A stretch of 64,000 nt of DNA, taken from the NCBI GenBank assembly GCA_020746875.1, contig JAGTJL010000036.1, forward strand, positions 62,001 through 126,000, given 5' to 3'. Origin of the DNA: Rhexocercosporidium sp. MPI-PUGE-AT-0058 (lineage: Eukaryota; Ascomycota; Leotiomycetes; Helotiales). Below are positions 60,140-64,000 of this stretch, in pieces. The notes under the pieces are model-generated. The model worked only from the letters and a program-made list of their open reading frames with translations. It was not told the DNA's origin and ran no database searches. A program made the translations under genes and the position numbers. Each line of letters opens with the position of its first letter. Position 1 is the stretch's first letter.

Positions 60140-61410
60140 AAATGATGGTTCTGTGTATAAAGTGCAGATGTTACACACTCATTACCCTGGGTTTTAGACC
60201 ACAAACTACCATAGCTATCAGAATACAGAGTAACAAAAAAGCTGAGGAGGGCTAAAAAATCGAATGGTTTTCTCGGGTCCGAGGCCACTAATTTACATCC
60301 TCAAAATCGCTAACTTTGTGTAAGAATCCCTGCTTGCACCTTGATGTATTTCTCTGTCTTGCATCTGCAATGCGTTGAAGTGAAAGTTGGACAACTGCAA
60401 AATATGTGCAATAGGAGCTCCAAATTTTAGATGATTTACTACCTGCAGTTACGCAGGGAGACTCTGGAGTTTACTAGATCTTTGCTTTCTTTACCTTATC
60501 TTCTTGCTCAATTTTCCGTAAGCAGCACAAATATTTTGGCATCGTGGGTGCAATTAATTGGACGCACTTCGCCGAGCGAATGAGATATCTCCACTCGAGC
60601 CCACCAACATCTTAAGTCCATCCTGCATTTTCTCACATCTTCTCACTATTCGAAGCTGCCGTTTTTCTCAGTGGCACTTGATCTTTAATTCGCATATTCT
60701 AAGTAGAAAATGCAGAGCGTACTGTTGTTGACCAAAGTCGACAAGCATTGCCAGATGCACGGGCTATTTGCTCCACGATTTGACTTGGTTGAGGTTGAAT
60801 TGTGACTATCTGAAAAAAATTCGGACGGTCTTTTGGGGAATAAAATCTTGGGGCATCGCCAGTATCCCTTTATTTTGACCCTTGTCAAGCACAGGGATGA
60901 TGCTCGAGCCAAGAATGCACCTAAACTTCGGCGAAGCCAGGGCCTAGTGCTAGCCGAGCGAGTAAACAAAAGCCATCCCAGACGTCGAAACTGTCTCCAT
61001 AGATTGTGGAGGGTATTTGACCACTCGAAGCGCTTCATTTATGGCTGACCGGCCGTATCAAGTCATGGCATTGGGCTTATTCTGGCATAGTGACTGGGAA
61101 AGAGGGGAGCCATGAGCGCGGCAGCCTGTGAAAGGTAATCTTATGCTTCCTACTTACCTTAACACGGCCTTGCTATCTTCTTTAGAAGAAGAACTAAGCC
61201 ACTACAAGTAGCATCTGCATTAGCTATGATGTCTAGATCTTATATCCGCTTTCATTTGGGTCCAGTGTTCTTCTCTACTTTTGAACTTTTCATATCATCA
61301 TTCGCATACTTCCGTATTCCGAACAATCGTCTTCCATTTCCATCAGTCTTGTCTCTTTGAAATCGCAGTCCAGTCGCTTTTTTTCAAGGAGCCACGTGGA
61401 AATTTGCGGA
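60140..61410. other. Tandem spacer, about 1.3 kb
   Basis: Between the acyltransferase and the complex I gene. The frame 60685-61038 (-) and its shadow (60833-61048, +) lack protein features. Nothing else recognised. Confidence 0.5.
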
Positions 61411-63250
61411 ATGACGGTTCTGCACAGATTAGCAGGCAATACCCAGAAATTGCTGCATTTCAGACCTCGTTGTACCCTCGTTGCAAGTCCCAAATTCATT
61501 CGCCCAGCTCCGACCTCCAACCATTCTACATGTTCACAGCTGAATATCTGTCACTCCTTCTCTACGAAAGCAGTCTTACGGGAGTCTCAGCCCCAAGATT
61601 TTCATCGCACCAGGCTCGTCTCTGACGACGAACTCGCCCTATCCGATAGTCATGGAGAATGGGCGGCGGCGACAAGCTCGGCGCAAGAAGGTTCTAGAGA
61701 AAGTCGAAAGATGCGCCACTACACCGTTAACTTTGGTCCTCAGCACCCCGCTGCGCATGGTGTCTTACGTCTTCTTCTTGAGTAAGTCAGTGTGTGGTAA
61801 CATAAATGTGGCATATTTCAGCCCAAACGATATTCCCCCACCTTGTCTCTCTCCAAATCTAACAGACATTGATCACTGAAAACTTTCAAATAGACTGAAC
61901 GGGGAAGAAATCGTGCGCGCTGACCCTCATGTCGGACTACTACACCGTGGGACTGAGAAGCTGATCGAATACAAAACATACCTGCAAGCCGTTCCCTACT
62001 TCGACCGCCTCGACTACATCTCAATGATGGCCAACGAACAATGTTTCGCCCTGGCTGTCGAGAAGCTTCTCAACATAGACATCCCCGAACGTGCGAAATG
62101 GATCCGAACCCTTTTTGCAGAAATTACTCGGATCCTGAATCATCTTATGGCAGTCCTTACGCATGCTATGGATGTTGGTGCTTTGACGCCGTTTCTTTGG
62201 GGGTTTGAAGAGCGGGAGAAACTCATGGTGAGTGTCAATAATTCTCCAAGGACAAATCTCGAGGGTTCAGGCATGTTTTGGAAGATTTCACTGACATCCC
62301 CTTTCTGGATTAGGAGTTCTACGAACGGGTGTCAGGAGCGCGAATGCACGCTGCATATATACGTCCTGGCGGCGTCCACCAAGATCTTCCCCTCGGTCTT
62401 CTCAATGACATCTACCAGTGGGCGACACAGTTTCGCGATCGAATTGACGAAACAGAGGAGTTGCTAACAGATAACCGGATCTGGATCAGTCGTCTGCAAG
62501 GAATCGGAGTTGTTTCCGCAGCCGAAGCGCTCAACTTATCGTTCACGGGCGTGATGCTCCGCGGCTCTGGTGTACCATGGGATATTCGGAAGTCTTTCCC
62601 TTACGACGCGTACGATCAAGTGGGGTTTGATGTCCCCGTGGGAATCAATGGAGACTGCTATGATCGGTATTTGTGTCGTATGGAGGAATTCCGCCAGAGT
62701 TTGAGAATCATTCACCAGTGTCTGAACAAAATGCCGGCTGGACCAGTCCGTGTCGAAGACTACAAGATTTCACCCCCACCACGGGCAGCTAGTACGTACA
62801 CGTCATGACGTAGTTCTATTAAATATCCAGGGCGTGTTCTGAGCAGACGAGGAGCTCCTCGTCGAGAAATGATCCTGGTCAGATTTTCAAGACCCAGACT
62901 AACTGCATCGTAGTGAAGGAAAGTATGGAGGCTCTGATCCACCACTTCCAGATTTACAGCAAAGGCTACGCTGTCCCACCAGGAGAGACATATACTTCGA
63001 TCGAGGCGCCCAAGGGGGAGATGGGAGTTTATGTAGTGAGTGATGGTAGCGAGAGACCATACAGAGTGCACATTCGTGCCCCTGGGTTTGCTCACTTGAG
63101 TGGGTTTGATGCTTTGAGCAGGGGTCATTTGCTAGCCGATGCGGTGGCAATTATTGGAACGATGGATTTGGTCTTTGGTACGCATCGTGCAACCATAAAT
63201 AAAGTAGACTGCAAATGTGCTAATAAGGGATAGGCGATGTTGATAGATAA
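61411..63250 (+). CDS. nuo49: NADH:ubiquinone oxidoreductase 49 kDa subunit (complex I, NDUFS2/NuoD), 487 aa
   Basis: Core subunit of mitochondrial complex I, forming the quinone-binding pocket with the PSST subunit. Exons: 61411-61781, 61894-62227, 62314-62791, 62914-63177 and 63234-63250 (17 nt). The first ATG (61411) starts a basic, Ser/Thr/Arg-rich mitochondrial presequence ([20 protein letters not shown]). From about 101 the enzyme body begins with [21 protein letters not shown], including the pocket His residues. [43 protein letters not shown] and [12 protein letters not shown] follow, all diagnostic. The last exon supplies GDVDR, the invariant C-terminal motif that would be lost without the tiny exon. 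Length matches other fungi. Normally a single-copy, constitutive nuclear gene. Confidence 0.97.
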
Positions 63251-63389
63251 AAAGCCGTGTAGAACTCCTAGCGGCCATTCATCAATAAACACGTTGAGAA
63301 CATGATGGGAGTCCAGTCCAGAAACACTGAGTCCTAAGGAGAAATTTTTTTCGTACTTCTACCTAGCTCATGATGATCTTCCAGAGCTA

Positions 63390-63910
63390 TCATCGGGGCC
63401 ACTGGCAATATGGATACGGTCCTCCCGGATAGTGCTTGTTCTTGTCTTCGTCTTCCCAACGCAGGCACACCTCAGAAGTTACACAGAAGATCCTCTCTCC
63501 CTCCTCCGTGCGTATATCAAACGTGAAATTGTACCACACCTAGGCTACTTAGCACGAGAGGACTCTAGTAATAAGACGACTTCTGAGGAATCTTACCGGC
63601 ACATGAATAAACATATCCCAAACGAAGAATTCAGAGGAAAGAATGGCCCCTCCTTTTTCGATGGGACAGCCTTGCCTCTTGTTGGGCTGCTCAACAGACG
63701 TCATATCGCAGAAGTCAATGGAGTCACCTTCTCCAGATCCTGGCTCTGTTCCGTATTCTTCACAATGGCTACCGCAATCAAGCCAGAAGTCCATGGTGGA
63801 GTTTGCTGTGATGTTTTGTGAGAATTCGCCTGCTTTTTTCAGCTTACATGTCAGCTGAGACGGAGGAGAATCCAAACGTACCATACATAGTGACAGTAAA
63901 GTCATCGTTG
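63390..63910 (-). CDS. ML-domain (lipid-recognition, NPC2/MD-2-like) protein, 3' part; 5' end unresolved
   Basis: Minus-strand exons 63910-63882, 63829-63597 and 63539-63390 join in frame: NDDFTVTMYG, EFSQNITANSTM, then FCDMTSVEQPNKRQGCPIEKGGAILSSEFF, and VWYNFTFDIRTEEGERIFCVTSEVCLRW. The cysteine spacing, C-P-x-EKG and the final C-x-TSEV strand are typical of small secreted fungal ML proteins that bind lipids in the vacuole, cell wall or secretory path. There are several N-glycosylation sequons (QNIT, ANST, YNFT). The 29-nt exon at 63882-63910 has a good acceptor. Upstream, a GTAAGA donor at 63966 does not connect in phase to an open frame, except through a possible 11-nt exon. The signal-peptide exon probably lies beyond the window. 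Confidence 0.65.
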
Positions 63911-64000
63911 CTGTTTGATTGTTAGAAGCCATTTCACTATCGGCTGAACAGTTTCCATTGTCTTACATGTGCAGTGGCTGCGGTCAAAGTGTGATTGATG

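Overview
The window is nuclear DNA of a filamentous ascomycete (Pezizomycotina, most likely Leotiomycetes/Helotiales, which is an inference from protein character only). The genes have many short introns (about 40 to 165 nt, GT-AG with CTAAC/CTGAC-like branch sites), there are two fungal Zn2Cys6 regulators, and spacers are long and pyrimidine-rich. I see no operons, no CRISPR, no rRNA or tRNA, and no intact transposon. Exon boundaries below were worked out by hand. Every spliced model given as complete closes in frame from ATG to stop.

Layout. 0-10 kb: the 3' part of a sulfotransferase-like gene, a short-chain dehydrogenase (SDR), a PAQR/Izh-type seven-helix receptor head to head with a CSN8/PSMD8/eIF3K-like protein, and an uncharacterised coiled-coil protein. 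10-23 kb: two long gene-poor stretches (about 6 and 5 kb) rich in microsatellites, flanking a Ran1/Vhs1-type kinase. 23-30 kb: a proline-rich unknown protein, then the splicing kinase Prp4 head to head with the ribosome-associated protein Tma7. 30-39 kb: degenerate coding remnants, a Zn2Cys6 regulator, a beta-carbonic anhydrase, a second SDR and a nucleotidyltransferase-like protein, all on the minus strand. 40-47 kb: an annexin with a Pro/Gln/Tyr/Gly-rich head, a 4 kb gene-free tract and an F-box-like protein. 47-60 kb: an accessory-looking block. 61-64 kb: the 49 kDa subunit of respiratory complex I and the 3' part of an ML-domain (lipid-binding) secreted-type gene.

The most interesting region is 47.4-60.1 kb. 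A multi-pass membrane protein of the general PaxA/AtmA look is divergent from a Zn2Cys6 regulator. Next come a secreted-type GMC flavo-oxidase, a rhodopsin-like (PTH11/SAT4-like) seven-helix protein and a wax-synthase-like membrane O-acyltransferase. No PKS, NRPS or prenyltransferase backbone gene is present. This looks like a small backbone-less tailoring cluster or accessory island; joint function is inference. Two genes in this block (the regulator and the rhodopsin-like gene) need GC-AG introns to be read, and the rhodopsin-like gene also has a 20-nt exon.

Core housekeeping genes (Prp4, Tma7, complex I 49 kDa, carbonic anhydrase, annexin) show clean exon structures, so the assembly looks good. 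The one doubtful reading frame is in the first Zn2Cys6 regulator near 33.16 kb.
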